From Chitinophagales bacterium (GTDB lineage Bacteria > Bacteroidota > Bacteroidia > Chitinophagales > Chitinophagaceae): a stretch of DNA of 48,519 bases. A program made the translations under genes and the position numbers. The notes beneath the pieces were generated by a model that was given only the letters and a program-made list of their open reading frames with translations, did no database searches and had not been told where the DNA came from. The number at the start of each line of letters is the position of its first letter. Positions within the stretch are counted from its first letter, which is position 1. Where the stretch lies: positions 1 to 48,519 of the forward strand of contig JAFLBN010000018.1 in NCBI GenBank assembly GCA_017303395.1, written 5' to 3'. Shown here one piece after another: positions 18,073-27,385 of this stretch.

Positions 18073-19091
18073 GACAACATATGCTCCAACTTGCTGAACA
18101 TATCAGCGGGTGGGGTATTACCCCATAGCACATTGTATATGCTGCTGGCAATCGGGTGTTCTATCTGTAGTGTCTTCGATATTTCATTCATGCCACGTGC
18201 TGCAAAATAACCCTCAGCCACCATGTTCATTTCAAGTTGAGCATTCTTAACACTATACCCCTTGCCCAGCATGTTGCCAAACATACGGTTGCGGCTGTGT
18301 AGCGAATAGCACGTTACCAGCAGGTCGCCAAGATAAGCACTGGTGTGGAAGTCCGGCCTTTCGTTTGATGGGTGTACTTTATCAAAGTGGGCTTCCAGAA
18401 AGCGATACATTTCGCGGTAGCAATTGGTAATGTACACACTCAGGAAGTTGTCGCCATAGTCAAGGCCATGCGCCATACCTGCACCAATAGCATATATGTT
18501 TTTAAGCACTGCTGCAAACTGTGCACCCCATATATCGTGGTTGTATGTAGTGAAGATGTATGGGCTCTTGAATGCCTCTGCAACTGCACTTGTTAACTCA
18601 TCATCGAGGCCAGAGAATGTGAGGTAAGAGAGCCTCTCCTGTGCCACTTCTTCTGCATGGCACGGACCTGTTATGGCTACATAGTTCTGTAAATCGAACC
18701 ATTCATACTTTGCCAGATAGTCGTTCAGCAACAAATTGCTTTCAGGCAGAATGCCCTTAATGGCAGATACTATCTTTTTGCCTTTTAGCAGATTGATGTC
18801 AATGCTCTCCAGCACTGACTGCGCATAGGCTGATGGTACTGCTATGATGAGTGTATCGCAATTTGTGACAACATCCAGCAAGTTATCAGTTGGAATGATA
18901 GTTTCGGGTAGAAAGCGAACAGAGGTAAGGTATTGCGGATTGTGGTGTCTTGTTTTCAGATGATTCATGGCGTTGCTATTACGTACCCACCAATTTATCT
19001 GTGTGCCTTTATCTGTTAGTATTTTGGCAAGGGCAGTACCCCAGCTTCCATTACCAACAATACCTATGTTGCCCAATGTTTGATTCCTCAA
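18069..19091 (-). CDS. gpsA: Glycerol-3-phosphate dehydrogenase [NAD(P)+]
   Basis: It reduces dihydroxyacetone phosphate to sn-glycerol 3-phosphate for phospholipid synthesis. The Rossmann motif is GIVGNGSWGTALAKIL near the N terminus. SAIKGILPES, TGPCHAEEVAQERLSYL and the catalytic region AAVLKNIYAIGAGMAHGL follow. The more usual GPS in the second motif is GPC here. The 340-residue length is normal. It is the third gene of a metG / adaptor / gpsA run on the minus strand. Its stop overlaps that of the convergent Nudix gene by 3 nt. Confidence 0.95.
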   Translation of the reverse strand: MRNQTLGNIGIVGNGSWGTALAKILTDKGTQINWWVRNSNAMNHLKTRHHNPQYLTSVRFLPETIIPTDNLLDVVTNCDTLIIAVPSAYAQSVLESIDINLLKGKKIVSAIKGILPESNLLLNDYLAKYEWFDLQNYVAITGPCHAEEVAQERLSYLTFSGLDDELTSAVAEAFKSPYIFTTYNHDIWGAQFAAVLKNIYAIGAGMAHGLDYGDNFLSVYITNCYREMYRFLEAHFDKVHPSNERPDFHTSAYLGDLLVTCYSLHSRNRMFGNMLGKGYSVKNAQLEMNMVAEGYFAARGMNEISKTLQIEHPIASSIYNVLWGNTPPADMFSKLEHMLS

Positions 19092-19146
19092 TGCAGTGTA
19101 GTTTATTTAATAAATGTAGTGACAGGCAGGTACAAAGATGATGATG

Positions 19147-20478
19147 TTACTCATCTTCCTTCTTTGCTTCAAACAACTTTTCCTTATCCGTTACCGTTAC
19201 AGAAGACTTATCTTTTAGCGTACGAGCTATGGCTCCATACGGTGCAATAACTACTTCTTCTCCTTCTTTCAGACCTTCTGTTATCTGTATGAATTCATTG
19301 TCCTGAATACCTGTTTTTACATCTCTTATTTTTACTTTCTTGTCTTTGCTGTCATACACAAATACTACCTGACGAATATCGTTGTCAGTACCATCAACTT
19401 TCTTTTTGCTCTTTACGCTATCGTCCCAGTCTCTTGTAGTTACCGCATTTACAGGTACAGAAAGGATATTTCTTTCTCTGCGTGTTTGTATTTCTACAGA
19501 TGCGCTCATGCCGGGCTTGAAGATAAAGCGTCCTTTCTGCAAATTAGCGGCAAGGTCTGCATAGCTAGAAGGCAGTATCAGAATGTGAACAGTATAGTTC
19601 GTTACCTGATCTGTACTTGTAAGTGATGCACCGGACTTACTAGATACACCCACTTTTGATACCACACCGGTAAACTTGCGATTGCGATATGCATCTGCTT
19701 CTATGATAGTTGTATCGCCGATTTTTACTTTGGCGATATCTGTTTCACTTACATCTACACGTACTTCTATACGGCTCATGTCTGCAATAGTCAGCATTTC
19801 GGTACCTGCCATTTGTGCAGTACCTACTACGCGTTCACCCAGTTTTACGTTCAGTGCAGAAACTACACCCGAACGTGGAGCAATGATAGTAGTCTTACGC
19901 AGGTTTTCGCGAGATTGTGAAAGCCCTGCACTTGCAGCGGTGATGCTATACTTACCGCCTGATACACTGGCACGCGAAGCTTCAAAGCTAGCTTTTGCAC
20001 TCAGGTAGCTTGCTTTTACCTGCTCATATTCCATAGCAGATATTACCTTCTCATCATACAGCTTTTTGTTGCGCTCGTAGTTGCTCTTAGCCTGTTCGTA
20101 GTTTGCCTTTGCCTGTTCCATCATTTCAGATGAATTAGCTGCACGTGCACGTGTTTCTTCTACGTTGGCTTCAGATTGTGTAACGATAGAGCTATAGATG
20201 GCAGGGTTGATGCGTACCATCAATTCGCCTCTGCTTACACTATCGCCTTCTTCTACATTCAGTTCTATGATTTCGCCACTTACTTCGGGGCTGATTTTTA
20301 CCTCTGTTTCGGGGTATATCTTGCCACTTGCCGTAACGGTTTCTGTAATGGTATGCGGAGATGCTTTTTCAATAGCTACTTTAGTACCGTTATCACTGTT
20401 GGCTTTACCAATCATGATAATCAGTATCAGCAGTACAATACCGCCACCTATTATCCACCAGAGTGTTTTCTTTTTCAT
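19147..20478 (-). CDS. Periplasmic adaptor (HlyD/MacA-like membrane fusion protein)
   Basis: This 443-aa inner-membrane-anchored adaptor of tripartite efflux systems has an N-terminal membrane span (WWIIGGGIVLLILIIMIG). A barrel-sandwich/lipoyl half follows (VKISPEVSGEIIELNVEEGD). An alpha-helical hairpin of about 100 residues is rich in Ala/Glu/Ser. The second lipoyl half is TIIAPRSGVVSALNVKLGE, and a beta-barrel with KPGMSASVEIQTR follows. The layout is closest to MacA. No MacB-like ABC transporter, RND pump or TolC gene is adjacent, as metG lies 33 bp upstream and gpsA 55 bp downstream. The partner must be encoded elsewhere. Confidence 0.88.
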   Translation of the reverse strand: MKKKTLWWIIGGGIVLLILIIMIGKANSDNGTKVAIEKASPHTITETVTASGKIYPETEVKISPEVSGEIIELNVEEGDSVSRGELMVRINPAIYSSIVTQSEANVEETRARAANSSEMMEQAKANYEQAKSNYERNKKLYDEKVISAMEYEQVKASYLSAKASFEASRASVSGGKYSITAASAGLSQSRENLRKTTIIAPRSGVVSALNVKLGERVVGTAQMAGTEMLTIADMSRIEVRVDVSETDIAKVKIGDTTIIEADAYRNRKFTGVVSKVGVSSKSGASLTSTDQVTNYTVHILILPSSYADLAANLQKGRFIFKPGMSASVEIQTRRERNILSVPVNAVTTRDWDDSVKSKKKVDGTDNDIRQVVFVYDSKDKKVKIRDVKTGIQDNEFIQITEGLKEGEEVVIAPYGAIARTLKDKSSVTVTDKEKLFEAKKEDE

Positions 20479-20511
20479 TTGTGATGTATGTGATACGTTC
20501 GTTCGTAATCT

Positions 20512-22608
20512 TTATTTCACTTCGCTGCCGTTCATTGCAGCATCTGTAGGTGCTACGAAAATAAGCTTTCCTTCTTCGTTTTGCGCCATCAGTATCATTC
20601 CCTTACTCTCAATGCCCCTCATTTTGCGAGGTGCCAGGTTGGCTACAACCGTTACACGTTTGCCAATGATTTCTTCAGGGCTGAAGTGCATAGCGATGCC
20701 GGAAAGGACAGTACGTTTTTCGTAGCCGAGGTCTATTTCCAGCTTCAGCAGCTTGTCCGCTTTCTCCACTTTCTCTGCATGTAGTATTATACCTGCGCGC
20801 AGGTCTATCTTAGCAAAGTCGTCTATGGTTATTTCCGGCTTTTGAGCAGGTATGGTTGATTCTTCCGTTTCAGTTGTTGCGTTTTGTTGCACTTGTGGCA
20901 CGTTTGTTTTTACAAGGTTGGCATGCAGTTTTTCTACTTGTGCTTTTATTTCATCATCTTCTATCTTGCGGAACAGTAGCTCAGGTGCTTTCAGTGGGTA
21001 GCCGACATTCAGCAGGTTCATCTTACCTGCATTTTCCCAATCCAGCATACGGTCTACTACTTTCATCATACCACACATCTTCTTAGCTGTGAAAGGCAGG
21101 AAAGGATTAGCCAGTATAGCCAGATTAGCTGTTAGTTGCAGGCATATATGCAGGCAATTGTCTATCAGCTTCTGGTTGTCAGGATTTTCAGCCAGTGTTT
21201 TTGCAACTATCCAAGGTTCTTTATCCTGCATGTACTTGTTGCCTTTGCGGGCAAGGTCTATCACCTCGTACAGTGCATCGCGGAATTTATAACCTTCAAT
21301 AGCACTTTCAACAGATGCTTTAGATTTCTGTATTTCTGCAATCAAGAACCTGTCTGCATCGTCCATCACATCTTCATGCAGTTTAGGCACTTTACCGCCG
21401 CATAGTTTGTGCATCAGCACAAATGCACGGTTGATGAAATTGCCGAATACAGATACCAGTTCATTATTCGTTCTGTCCTGAAAATCCTTCCAGGTAAAAT
21501 CGTTGTCCTTTGTTTCCGGTGCATTTGCGCAGAGTACATAGCGCAACACATCCTGTTGCTCAGGGAAGTCTTTTATGTATTCGTGTACCCATACCGCCCA
21601 GTTGCGCGATGTTGATACTTTATCACCTTCAATATTCAGGAATTCGTTGGCAGGCACATTGTCTGGCAGTACAAAACCACCGTGCGCCTTCAGCATAGCT
21701 GGGAAGATGATACAGTGGAACACGATATTATCCTTGCCGATAAAGTGAACCAGTTTTGTATCTTCTTTCTGCCAGTAGTCGCTCCACATGGGTGTCAGTT
21801 CCTTTGTAGCACTAATGTAACCGATAGGAGCATCGAACCAAACATACATCACCTTGCCTTCAGCACCTTCTATAGGTACAGGTACGCCCCAGTTGCTATC
21901 ACGCGTCATAGCACGTGGATACAGGCCACTGTCCAACCAGCTTTTACATTGGCCGTAAACATTAGCTTTCCATTCGTCTTTCTTACCTACTACAATCCAT
22001 TCTTTCAGCCATGGTTCATACTGGTTCAGCGGGAAATACCAGTGCTTCGTAGTACGCTTAACAGGTGTTGCATTGCTGAGTGCGCTACGTGGGTTTATCA
22101 ACTGCTCGGGAGAGAGCGACGTGCCACATTTCTCACATTGGTCGCCATAGGCATTGTCGTTGCTGCATACAGGGCATGTACCAACTATATAGCGGTCGGC
22201 AAGGAATACTTTAGCTTCCTCGTCGTAGTATTGTTCGCTTTCCTTTTCTTCAAACACACCATCGTCGTACAGCTTTTTGAAGAAAGCCTGCGCTGTTTCG
22301 TGGTGAACCTTATTGCTGGTGCGCGAATAGATATCGAAAGAAATGCCCATCTGCTCAAAGCTGTCTTTGATGATGGCATGGTATTTATCTACAACCTGTT
22401 GTGGCGTAATGCCTTCTTTCATGGCACGGATAGTGATAGGTACACCGTGCTCATCGCTACCACATACAAACTTTACATCCCTTTTCTGAGCCCTTTGGTA
22501 GCGTACATATATATCTGATGGTAAGAAGCATCCTGCCAGATGGCCTATGTGAACAGGGCCATTGGCATATGGTAATGCTGCTGTAACTAATATCCTTTTA
22601 TAATCCAT
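20512..22608 (-). CDS. metG: Methionine--tRNA ligase
   Basis: It charges tRNA-Met. It is a class I synthetase: the HIGH motif is HIGH at residues 20-23 ([10 protein letters not shown]) and the KMSKS loop reads KVSTS ([11 protein letters not shown]). The zinc knuckle has four cysteines ([18 protein letters not shown]). The C-terminal 110 residues ([20 protein letters not shown], then [20 protein letters not shown]) are the Trbp111-like tRNA-binding domain. The length of 698 is normal for the two-domain type. Its 5' leader is long (about 190 nt) if the -7 box at 22805-22812 is used. Confidence 0.97.
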   Translation of the reverse strand: MDYKRILVTAALPYANGPVHIGHLAGCFLPSDIYVRYQRAQKRDVKFVCGSDEHGVPITIRAMKEGITPQQVVDKYHAIIKDSFEQMGISFDIYSRTSNKVHHETAQAFFKKLYDDGVFEEKESEQYYDEEAKVFLADRYIVGTCPVCSNDNAYGDQCEKCGTSLSPEQLINPRSALSNATPVKRTTKHWYFPLNQYEPWLKEWIVVGKKDEWKANVYGQCKSWLDSGLYPRAMTRDSNWGVPVPIEGAEGKVMYVWFDAPIGYISATKELTPMWSDYWQKEDTKLVHFIGKDNIVFHCIIFPAMLKAHGGFVLPDNVPANEFLNIEGDKVSTSRNWAVWVHEYIKDFPEQQDVLRYVLCANAPETKDNDFTWKDFQDRTNNELVSVFGNFINRAFVLMHKLCGGKVPKLHEDVMDDADRFLIAEIQKSKASVESAIEGYKFRDALYEVIDLARKGNKYMQDKEPWIVAKTLAENPDNQKLIDNCLHICLQLTANLAILANPFLPFTAKKMCGMMKVVDRMLDWENAGKMNLLNVGYPLKAPELLFRKIEDDEIKAQVEKLHANLVKTNVPQVQQNATTETEESTIPAQKPEITIDDFAKIDLRAGIILHAEKVEKADKLLKLEIDLGYEKRTVLSGIAMHFSPEEIIGKRVTVVANLAPRKMRGIESKGMILMAQNEEGKLIFVAPTDAAMNGSEVK

Positions 22609-22804
22609 TCTTTTGTTCCTGTAAATCAGCCTGCAAGATAAGCCGAATAAGGGATTGATTTATTAGGCACTGCAGCTGTTTTATGATTTATTTCGGTTTT
22701 AAGTAATATATATTAATAATTCTTTTACTATGGTTACAAACGGTTACGGTTTTTTCGTAACAATTGCCGTTTCTATTACACTAAAAAGAACAGTTTTATT
22801 ACTG

Positions 22805-22812
22805 CAAATTTA
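22805..22812 (-). promoter_or_regulatory. Possible -7 promoter box for metG
   Basis: Minus-strand TAAATTTG fits TAnnTTTG about 197 nt before the metG ATG. No good -33 element is visible. The intergenic stretch 22609-22881 otherwise shows only AT-rich sequence and the hairpin at 22838-22862. Confidence 0.35.
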
Positions 22813-22837
22813 CAACAATAGTATGATATAAATGAAT

Positions 22838-22862
22838 AAAGCGGGACATTGCCCCGCCTTAT
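22838..22862 (-). terminator. Hairpin after the minus-strand T9SS protein gene
   Basis: GCGGG / CCCGC with a short loop, flanked by AA on one side and TT on the other, lies 20 bp downstream of the stop of the 22882-24822 gene. The T tract is only moderate (CTTTATTCATTT), so termination strength is uncertain. Confidence 0.55.
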
Positions 22863-22881
22863 GTTGAAAATAAGATATGTA

Positions 22882-24822
22882 TTATTTGGTGATGGTTATT
22901 TTATATGGTGTTTCGTTCAGCATAAGTGTATAAATGCCGGCAGCTAAATGGCTGAGGTCTATTTGCTTGTTGTTGCCATTGCCAAGTATAATAGTTTGTG
23001 TTTTGTAAATTGATTGCCCGAGGTTGTTATATACCTGCAGATTATACTTCTCTGCTATTTCGGCTTGTGTGCTGATGGTGAATATACCGTTGTTTGGATT
23101 CGGAGCAACTGTAATATCAGATTCGTTAATCAATTTTGCCACACCGTTTGTTACCAACATTTTCACCTGCTTTTTCTGCACTTTAGGATTGGGGCATGTA
23201 TCGTTACAGGTCAATTCACAGGCTATTTCATCTCCGTTTACCAATGTTGAAGATGTGTATGTGTTTCCAGTAGCTCCTGGAATAGTAAGGCCATTTAATT
23301 TCCAGGTATATGCAGGTTTCGCACAATTGGTTGTATTTGCAGTAAATGTAACCGGTGTGCCAGTTACGATATTGATACCGGGAGATGTAGAAATGCCCAA
23401 TGTAGGTACAGTTTGTGGTCTGAGGTCAATTGTAATAGTATCTCCCATATTCGGACATGCCGGTACGGTGAATACATATGCTGATTTTACTGTGGGTGTA
23501 ACAATAGGATTTGCACAGGTAGTGCAGCTAAGGCTACCTGGACTGCCGTAAACAATAGACCATGTGGTACCACCTGACAATGGAATAGAGCTACCGGGGC
23601 ATATTGCCGTATCAACACTTGCTACAGCTATGGTAGCTGCACTATATGGGAAAACCCATGATGCGTATCTTGGAATACCAGGTGCAATACATGTATAGTC
23701 GGTAACAGCATATACTTGACTCATCAGCAAACCGGCACTTCCTAACGGAATGAATCTTGAAAAGTTGACTGTAACTGAATCTGTATTTTGATTTGTATAT
23801 GTGATTGCGCCATAATTACTTCCGGATACAACCAATTTCGCATTTGTGTCTGTAGCTGAAATAATGATGCTATAGCTCATTGTTGTTCCCGGACAAGCAA
23901 CCAATGCAGTACCACTTAATGCACAATTGACCATGTTGAAATAAGAAGATATTGTGTAAGAGTAAGGCAGTGAAGAACAGCTGGTTACAATAAAGCGTAA
24001 TTCTCTTGTGACATAACCCACTACCGTACTACCTCTGTATTTCCTGATACGTACGGCACAAACTTGTTCGCCCTGTACTCCTGGTGTGAAGCCAAGAGCT
24101 GACGTGGTTGAATTACATGTCATCGTATTATTTACCTGAAATGGGTTAATAGGTAGTTGCAAAGCAGGGGTTGCGGTATTAAGTGTAACTGAACCAGTGC
24201 TACCACAAGTAGAACTGGTTTTTACTGGTATTATATCTGTAACTAATGAGTCTCCATTGGGATCTACAGCTTTCGTATGGTATGCGTAAAAGGAGTTGAG
24301 ACAGATAAATGTCACCGGCTTGTTATTAAAATAGGGTGATGAATTTCCCTGAAAGCTACCGGTATTATTGATTGAGGCTTCTACGTAGAAAGCCCCGCTG
24401 CCCAAATTTACATTTGATGCCCTCACACCATAAGTAGCGCTGAACCTCCAGTCGGTACAGCGAGATGGTAATGTAACATCAGCATAGTAGGTAACTTCTT
24501 TATGGCCTGCCAAAGTAGATGTTGGTTGTGTGCATTTAGTAGGGTAGCTGGGACAGTTGGGAGGTGGCAAAGTATCTACTGACATCTTTGACATGGTGGC
24601 AGTAAATGATGTACTGGTACATGTATTAGTGATGCAAAGCGGTAGCGAGGTAGATTCTGCCACACCGGAACATTCAATATATGCTTTGAAAAATACTCTG
24701 TAGGTAGAGTCTGCCAACCATTGATATGTTACTTCTCCGGCAGCGATATTATTTGCAAAAGATCTATTTCCTGCTATCAATATTATAAATAGCAGGAAAA
24801 TAAGGTTTAGGTGTTTTTTCAT
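22882..24822 (-). CDS. T9SS type A sorting-domain surface protein
   Basis: This 646-aa secreted protein has a signal peptide (LNLIFLLFIILIAGNRSFA). The N-terminal 200 residues begin GEVTYQWLADSTYRVFFKAY and include SPYFNNKPVTFICLNSFYAY and VDPNGDSLV. That is a family common in Chitinophagaceae surface proteins; its function is unknown to me. Many paired cysteines follow. An Ig-like module near residues 475-560 (TPVTFTANTTNCAKPAYTWK, then NGDEIACELTC) resembles the repeats of the protein at the window start. The last 80 residues (VAPNPNNGIFTISTQ ... AAGIYTLMLNETPYKITITK) are a T9SS type A sorting domain. Confidence 0.85.
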   Translation of the reverse strand: MKKHLNLIFLLFIILIAGNRSFANNIAAGEVTYQWLADSTYRVFFKAYIECSGVAESTSLPLCITNTCTSTSFTATMSKMSVDTLPPPNCPSYPTKCTQPTSTLAGHKEVTYYADVTLPSRCTDWRFSATYGVRASNVNLGSGAFYVEASINNTGSFQGNSSPYFNNKPVTFICLNSFYAYHTKAVDPNGDSLVTDIIPVKTSSTCGSTGSVTLNTATPALQLPINPFQVNNTMTCNSTTSALGFTPGVQGEQVCAVRIRKYRGSTVVGYVTRELRFIVTSCSSLPYSYTISSYFNMVNCALSGTALVACPGTTMSYSIIISATDTNAKLVVSGSNYGAITYTNQNTDSVTVNFSRFIPLGSAGLLMSQVYAVTDYTCIAPGIPRYASWVFPYSAATIAVASVDTAICPGSSIPLSGGTTWSIVYGSPGSLSCTTCANPIVTPTVKSAYVFTVPACPNMGDTITIDLRPQTVPTLGISTSPGINIVTGTPVTFTANTTNCAKPAYTWKLNGLTIPGATGNTYTSSTLVNGDEIACELTCNDTCPNPKVQKKQVKMLVTNGVAKLINESDITVAPNPNNGIFTISTQAEIAEKYNLQVYNNLGQSIYKTQTIILGNGNNKQIDLSHLAAGIYTLMLNETPYKITITK

Positions 24823-24891
24823 AATTAGAGGTATTCGTCTGAAAGTTATAGACAGACCAATATATATTATGGTTTGGCTAATGGGTGTAAA

Positions 24892-25671
24892 TTATTTCAT
24901 ATTCCATTCTTTTTCAAGTGTTTCCTTCATTGCATAATCTGTGAAGTCTATTTTTACTGGTACTACAGAGGCAAAACCTTCTTCCAGTGCCTGTACATCG
25001 GTATCAGTACCATCATCCATATTCAGGAATTTGCCTGTCATCCAGTAATAGTCTTTACCACGTGGGTCTGTACGGTGGTCAAACTCTTCATTCCATTTGG
25101 CATATGCCTGCCTGCATATTTTTATGCCCCTAAAGAGCTCTTTGGGTAGCTTAGGTATATTCACATTCAGCAGGGTGTGTATGGGCATAGGTTTAGCCAG
25201 CATACGTTGAGCAACACTACGTGCTACCTCTTTTGCAAGAGAAAAGTCTGCCTCGTGGCGGAAATCGAGCAACGACAAACCTGCTGAAGGGATACCTTCT
25301 ATTGCCGCTTCCATGGCAGCACTCATAGTGCCACTGTAAATGATATTAATAGAGTGGTTGGCACCGTGGTTGATGCCACTGAGGCATAGGTCAGCTTTGC
25401 GGTGCAGTACCTTGTCTCGAGCCAGCTTTACACAATCTGCAGGTGTACCGCTGCATTCCCATGCTTCAATATCACCGAATAGGTCTGAACGGTGCATCCT
25501 TAACGGTTCGCCAATTGTTATTGCATGTCCCATGCCCGATTGTGGTTTATCGGGTGCTACAATAACAGCCTGCCCCAGGTCTTTCACAGCTTCTACAAGG
25601 CTACGAATACCGGGGGCAGTTATACCATCGTCGTTTGTTATTAGTATCAGTGGTTTGTTGTCATTCGTCAT
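24892..25671 (-). CDS. surE: 5'/3'-nucleotidase SurE
   Basis: This metal-dependent phosphatase acts on nucleoside 5'- and 3'-monophosphates and possibly short polyphosphate. The metal-binding start is ILITNDDGITAPGI. VAPDKPQSGMGHAIT, then the active-site stretch LSGINHGANHSINIIYSGT and LLNVNIPKLP follow. At 259 residues it is full length. It is the last gene of an SDR / ABC ATPase / ABC permease / surE run, 9 bp after the permease. It is clearly cotranscribed, although no functional link is obvious. Confidence 0.96.
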   Translation of the reverse strand: MTNDNKPLILITNDDGITAPGIRSLVEAVKDLGQAVIVAPDKPQSGMGHAITIGEPLRMHRSDLFGDIEAWECSGTPADCVKLARDKVLHRKADLCLSGINHGANHSINIIYSGTMSAAMEAAIEGIPSAGLSLLDFRHEADFSLAKEVARSVAQRMLAKPMPIHTLLNVNIPKLPKELFRGIKICRQAYAKWNEEFDHRTDPRGKDYYWMTGKFLNMDDGTDTDVQALEEGFASVVPVKIDFTDYAMKETLEKEWNMK

Positions 25672-25680
25672 GCAACAAAT

Positions 25681-26469
25681 TTACCAATCGCTTTTCATCA
25701 AAATCCTACGACCAATAATATAATATAGTGCTATCCACACAAAAGACACAATAACATATCCTGTCATAGACGGCGTGTCTTTAATATTGAGCATTGTTTT
25801 TGCCATGTCCATCAGCGGGAATGGTAATAGTTCGTCGCTGCATTGTAGTGGCAGGTAGTTGCCTGCTTTAAAGTCGAGCTTCCAATTAATGAGGCTTTTC
25901 AACAGTGTTTCAATTATCAGGTTGTACATAAAGAATATGCCAATACTGATGCCGCTGCGTTTGAAAAGAATAGCTGTAAGCAAGCCAAGGCTGTAGTAAT
26001 TGAGTGTTAGCACAAAAGTGTAAAACAGTTTTTCGATATCGCCCGGGAAGTCGCCAAAACCGCCGTTGCTGCTACCTAATACCAGTCCCAGCAGGAATAC
26101 AAATAATGTTGTGGCTACTGTAAGTGCCAATACGACTAACCATTTTGCATGATAAAACTGTAAACGACTCCAACCGTCTATTACGTTTTGCCTGTTGGTG
26201 CGGTATTGGTATTCGTTGGTAGTCAGGATAATAATAAGTACGGATATGAAGACAACAAAAATGCTTGTCCAGAAGCCAAGATTGCTCCATACTTTGCTGA
26301 ATGAATATGCTTGACTAAGGATATTAACATCACCCGCGCCCATTTTCAGGAAACCGTCACTGATGCCGTAGTTCCATATTGCCAACAGGAATGCGAAACA
26401 ACCTGTAAGTATCCAGAAGGTACGATAGCGTTTTACTTTAAGCCATTCTATAGAGAGTAATGATTGCAT
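25681..26469 (-). CDS. ABC-2 type transporter permease
   Basis: This 262-aa membrane protein has about six hydrophobic segments, for example FWILTGCFAFLLAIWNYG, VFISVLIIILTTNEYQY and VIVSFVWIALYYIIGRR. The conserved look TNEYQYRTNRQNVIDGWSR after the second span is typical of ABC-2 permeases with a regulatory-type ATPase. It lies 5 bp downstream of its ATPase gene. The substrate is unknown; antibiotic or peptide export and membrane protein insertion are possible for this class. Confidence 0.85.
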   Translation of the reverse strand: MQSLLSIEWLKVKRYRTFWILTGCFAFLLAIWNYGISDGFLKMGAGDVNILSQAYSFSKVWSNLGFWTSIFVVFISVLIIILTTNEYQYRTNRQNVIDGWSRLQFYHAKWLVVLALTVATTLFVFLLGLVLGSSNGGFGDFPGDIEKLFYTFVLTLNYYSLGLLTAILFKRSGISIGIFFMYNLIIETLLKSLINWKLDFKAGNYLPLQCSDELLPFPLMDMAKTMLNIKDTPSMTGYVIVSFVWIALYYIIGRRILMKSDW

Positions 26470-26474
26470 AGTTT

Positions 26475-27365
26475 TTAGTTGTTTGTAAGTTCCATGAATT
26501 TGGTTTCGAGGCTTTTCTTTTTCAGCAACAGGTGAGAGAGAGTGATGCTTTTGTCAGCACAATACCTGTTTATGTCTGCAGTTGAGATGTTTTCATCGCA
26601 TGACAGCGTAATGGTATTCGTACTGATTTTTGCATCCCTGATACCCGGCATAGCTTTGATGATGGTCAGCAGTTGTTGTGCATCATTACTGCTTATCTCT
26701 ATCTGGTCTTCGCTACGCAATACTTCATCTACAGGGCCGCTCAATAATAAGTCTCCTTTTTTCAGGATGGCTACGTGTGTGCAAACTTTTTCTACCTCGT
26801 CGAGCAGGTGGCTGGCCATAATGATGGTATGCCCTTGTGCATTCAGTAGGCGTATCAGCTCCCTGATTTCGGCAATGCCTACTGGGTCTAAGCCGTTTGT
26901 AGGTTCATCGAATACCAAAACCTGTGGCTTGCCCATCAATGCAGATGCTATTGCAAGGCGCTGTTTCATACCCAAAGAATAGGTCTGGAACTTGCTGTCT
27001 TTTCGTTGTGTGAGGTTTACTTTTTCAAGTACATCCAGCCTGTCATCTGCAGGTAGTTGTTTAATGGCTGCTGCAATTTTCAGGTTATCCATTGCAGACA
27101 GGTAATGGTAAAAATTGGGCGTTTCCAGCAGAGCACCTATTTTTTTACGTGCATCTTCCGCATTGTCATAGTGCATCCATTTGTAAGTGCCGGCATCAGC
27201 CTTCAGTACATCGAGCAATATGCCCAGCATAGTGGTTTTACCACTACCGTTTGGTCCCAGTATGCCGAATACGCAGCCCGGAGGAACATCGAACGATACA
27301 TTCTTAAGTGCCTGTATCGGCCCGTAGGACTTTGAGATGTTGTTGATTGAGAGAATGGGTTCCAA
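26475..27365 (-). CDS. ABC transporter ATP-binding protein
   Basis: This is the 296-aa ATPase subunit that pairs with the permease just downstream. Walker A is GPNGSGKTT (FGILGPNGSGKTTMLGILL). The signature is YSLGMKQRLAIASALMGKP, and Walker B is VLVFDEPTNGLDPVGIAEI. The switch His is in IIMASHLLDEVEKVC. The C-terminal 80 residues are a divergent extension seen in ABC-2 drug and bacitracin-type exporters. It begins 20 bp after the SDR gene, so the operon likely starts with that gene. Confidence 0.93.
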   Translation of the reverse strand: MEPILSINNISKSYGPIQALKNVSFDVPPGCVFGILGPNGSGKTTMLGILLDVLKADAGTYKWMHYDNAEDARKKIGALLETPNFYHYLSAMDNLKIAAAIKQLPADDRLDVLEKVNLTQRKDSKFQTYSLGMKQRLAIASALMGKPQVLVFDEPTNGLDPVGIAEIRELIRLLNAQGHTIIMASHLLDEVEKVCTHVAILKKGDLLLSGPVDEVLRSEDQIEISSNDAQQLLTIIKAMPGIRDAKISTNTITLSCDENISTADINRYCADKSITLSHLLLKKKSLETKFMELTNN

Positions 27366-27385
27366 TTTGTATAGTTTTAAGTTGA

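Noticed and set aside
21682-22518. 278-codon ORF opposite metG, and long ORFs opposite rpoB and rpoC
   Set aside because: These are antisense shadows of strongly conserved genes, with odd Cys/Phe/His-rich translations and no start context.
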